Shown here: piece by piece, positions 61,549-64,000 of the stretch
How the letters are laid out: the number at the start of each line of letters is the position of its first letter
Position numbering within the stretch: position 1 is the stretch's first letter
DNA from: an uncultured Caldilineaceae bacterium
Lineage (GTDB): Bacteria; Chloroflexota; Anaerolineae; Caldilineales; Caldilineaceae
Length of the DNA stretch: 64,000 nt
Assembly (NCBI GenBank): GCA_951813625.1
Contig: CATOTS010000014.1
Location: 62,001 to 126,000, forward strand
Reading direction: 5' to 3'
Program-made: the position numbers and the translations under genes
The notes under the pieces: generated by a model
The model's input: only the letters and a program-made list of their open reading frames with translations
Databases searched by the model: none
What the model was told of the DNA's origin: nothing

Positions 61549-63192
61549 ATGGCAGCCAAACTGAATGTTCACAACCCAATGGGCTACCCGCCCCAGATCG
61601 ACCAGAAACACCTGGCCCCACGCGTCAGCGACCTGGCCGGAAAGACTGTCTACCTGGTCGACTGCCGCTTCGACGACGGCGACATCCTGGTCGAGCAGAT
61701 GGCGAACTGGTTTCGCGAGAACCGGCCCGACATTGGCATCGAAGTGCGGCGCAAATCCGGCGTCTACACCGAGCGCGACGAGTCGCTCTACAACGAGATT
61801 CAGCAAAAGGGGGCAGGGGCCATCATGGCCGTCGGGCATTGAAGTACCTGTGCGCCGGCGGTCGCCGACCAATGCATTATTCTGGAAACCGAGTACAACG
61901 TTGCCACGGCCTCCATCCAGACGGGAATCTTTGAGCCTCTGGTGAAGGCATCCACACTGCAGCAGGGCATTCCCTACCTGCGTCATGCATTCGTGCCGCA
62001 GCCGGTGATGGGCCGTTCGCCGGAGCAGCTGCGCGCCTACGTTGACGGCCCCGACGACATTACGGGGCGTCCGTTCATGAGCGAGGTCATTGCGGCTCTC
62101 ACGCGCGCGCCCTCGGGGGAGGAGGTACGCACGCACGCCTTTGACCGCTCGACGCCCCGCTTTGTCGAACCGGACAGCGAAGAGAACCTGCACCAGTTCT
62201 TCGTGGACAACAGTTGGACCGACATGCTGCCTATCATTTTGCCCACAGAGGAACGGGTAGAGGCGATGCTGCAGGGAACCAGCCGCAGCCCGGACACGGT
62301 GGTGGGACACATGCGGCCAACGTCGACACGTGAAGCCTGGGAGTACACCGTCGAAAAAGTGGCGGTCAACGCGGTGATGGCCGGGGCCAAGCCCGAATAC
62401 TTCCCCGTGATCCTCGCCTTGGCGGCGACCTGCGCGTCGGCCCGCGGCAGCACAACGAGCTCGGCGGCGTCGATGGTGGTGGTCAACGGTCCGGTGCGTC
62501 GCGAGATCGAGATGAACTGGGGCATAGGCGCGATGGGCCCATACAATCATGCCAATGCCACGATCGGCCGCGCCTACGGCCTGCTTTCTCAAAATCTGCA
62601 GGGCGGCTCGATCCCCGAGGTGACCTATCTGGGGTCGCAGGGCAACAACTATTCCTACAATAGTGTCACCTTTGCCGAGAATGAAGAGCGGAGCCCGTGG
62701 GTGCCCTTCCATGTGCAGCACGGCTTCGAAGCGGACCAGAGCGCGGTCAGCGTCTTCGGCGGCTGCCGTTCAACCGCGTTCAACCTGGGTCTGCGGGCGA
62801 AGCACTGGGAGGACCACGTGCGCAACATGCTGCGCGGGCTCAACCCGCACAACCCCCCGACTTTTGTGCTCGATCCGATCACGGCGCAGCAGTTCATCGA
62901 CCGCGGCGGCTTCGACACCAAGGAGAAGCTGATCCAGTGGGTCCACGACAATGCGACCATGCCCGCTGGGATCTACTGGGACTACCAGTTGATCGAGAAT
63001 TACGTATATCCACTTGCGCTGAACGGGGTTGAGCCGCACGCCGGTAAGCTCAAGGTGGCGAGCGATGAGATGATTCCGGTCTACGATCTCGACGACATTC
63101 ATGTCGTAGTGGTTGGCGGCGAGACGAATGGCTACTGGCGCATCATGGGGTGCAACTACAGCGGCACTTCCTCGATCGACGACTGGCGTTGA
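61549..63192 (+). CDS. Putative selenoprotein of the UGSC-like family (TGA at 61840-61842 read as selenocysteine), 547 aa
   Basis: ORF-track entries 61549-61842 and 61942-63192 share one frame with no other stop between: ...GAGAIMAVGH-U-STCAPAVADQCIILETEYNVATASIQTGIFEPLVKASTL... RBS-like GAGAGGAG precedes ATG 61549. Confidence 0.82.
61850..61877 (+). promoter_or_regulatory. Candidate bacterial SECIS hairpin
   Basis: 4-bp stem CGGC/GCCG closing a GGTC loop (61860-61863); further pairing G61854-C61869 and TGC/GCA below, with a mismatch and bulge. The GG of the loop lies 20 nt after the T of TGA. Confidence 0.65.
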
Positions 63193-63399
63193 TTGCGTGG
63201 GCGCCTTCGGTAAACGGGACCGGGCAGAAGGCGGGTTGTGAGTCAGCGAGCTGGCCGATTCAATTCGCGCAAGATGTTCGAATCTATCAGGCAGGGCGAC
63301 GGTAGGAAAACTCTCTTCTCTCCTTCGCCCTGCCTGATGCGCGTACTCAAGCGTAACCCTATTTGCCGTGCCCTTCCGGCACCGTCAGGGAGTGAGTGC

Positions 63400-63443
63400 C
63401 AGCGGAGACAATGGCAGCGGAGACAATGGCAGCGGAGACAATG
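63400..63443 (+). repeat. 15-bp tandem repeat GCGGAGACAATGGCA (about 3 units) immediately before the PhyH gene
   Basis: GCGGAGACAATGGCAGCGGAGACAATGGCAGCGGAGACAATGCGATGG. Confidence 0.92.
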
Positions 63444-63445
63444 CG

Positions 63446-64000
63446 ATGGATGAAATCGCGCACCTACGTTCGGAGGGCTACTGTCTACTCAGAGGGGTAA
63501 TCCCCGGCAACTTGGTTACGGCAATACGCGAGGAGATAGACTGTGCTCGCGATGCCGGCCTTGAAGCATACGACAGGCTCGACTGGTCGGCGGTCACACA
63601 TATGCTGACCCTTGCGCCCTATTTCGCCGACGTCCGTCTGCTTGATGTGGTGCGAACGATGTTCAATCATGCGCAGGTGCGAATCTCGCAGACGGAATTC
63701 AAGAGCGTGCCTCCCCGCAGCGACCCACCTGATTGGCGCGGCTACCACACCGACTGGCCGCATGACCTGACGGATCGCTCACTCTGCGGGCGGGTGAACC
63801 AACCATTTCCCGATAGCATCATGAGCATTACCTCGATCTGGATGCTATATCCATTCACGCGGGAAAATGGCGCTACCTGGGTCGTGCCCGGCACCCATCG
63901 CGACCTCAGAAACCCGCGCGGGGAGAAGGATGGGATCGACGAGCATCGTTCCATTGTGAGTGAGCGGCAGGTCTGCGGCGACGCAGGAGACGTCATCTTG
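63446..64000 (+). CDS. Phytanoyl-CoA dioxygenase (PhyH) family protein, truncated by the window end
   Basis: MDEIAHLRSEGYCLLRGVIPGNLVTAIREEID...GYHTDWPHD...SITSIWMLYPFTRENGATWVVPGTHR...GDVIL. Confidence 0.85.
   Translation, partial: MDEIAHLRSEGYCLLRGVIPGNLVTAIREEIDCARDAGLEAYDRLDWSAVTHMLTLAPYFADVRLLDVVRTMFNHAQVRISQTEFKSVPPRSDPPDWRGYHTDWPHDLTDRSLCGRVNQPFPDSIMSITSIWMLYPFTRENGATWVVPGTHRDLRNPRGEKDGIDEHRSIVSERQVCGDAGDVIL

Noticed and set aside
61549-61842. Nonsense mutation or pseudogene instead of selenocysteine
   Set aside because: Only one stop, it is TGA, flanking sequence is intact, a U-x-x-C motif and SECIS-like hairpin are present, and the family is known for Sec. Still needs confirmation.
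1-64000. Avoidance of GTGCAC as evidence for an active ApaLI-like system
   Set aside because: Several GTGCAC sites are visible (e.g. near 6570, 11249, 51173), and avoidance is not expected to be clear when sites can be methylated; no count-based claim made.

Overview
64 kb of a GC-rich bacterial genome. Gene content looks like Chloroflexota (Caldilinea-type), but that is inference from protein style only. The left third (about 2-20 kb) is an unstable accessory region: an 81-bp tandem repeat, a dispersed hairpin module, 308-bp MITEs with 14-bp terminal inverted repeats and perfect 8-bp target duplications, IS3 and IS982 elements, a deletion-fused ABC transporter pseudogene, a 3'-truncated glycoside hydrolase paralog, a two-component system, a heptad-repeat surface protein and a large frameshifted FN3/LRR/Calx-beta protein. 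The right two thirds is catabolic: glycoside hydrolases, enolase-superfamily enzyme, FAD monooxygenase, SDR, P450, ThuA, several Gfo/Idh/MocA oxidoreductases, RtcB, dienelactone hydrolase, sulfatase, nucleoside-phosphorylase-like proteins, NitT/TauT-type and Dpp-type ABC transporters, PhyH dioxygenases, and an ApaLI-like restriction-modification pair. Main discoveries: (1) a UGSC-like selenoprotein, split in the ORF track by an in-frame TGA (61840-61842), with U-S-T-C and a bSECIS-like hairpin whose apical GGUC sits 20 nt after the U of the UGA; (2) a candidate regulatory RNA at 25441-25590 with an SD-sequestering hairpin, a competing 14-bp stem, a 19-aa ORF and a terminator; (3) a MITE family with IS66-like hallmarks carrying a hairpin module that also occurs outside it; (4) an IS982 copy whose removal together with one AGCT duplicate restores a 565-aa sialidase-like ORF; (5) short tandem repeats directly before the start codons of three unrelated genes. 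No database or folding software was used.
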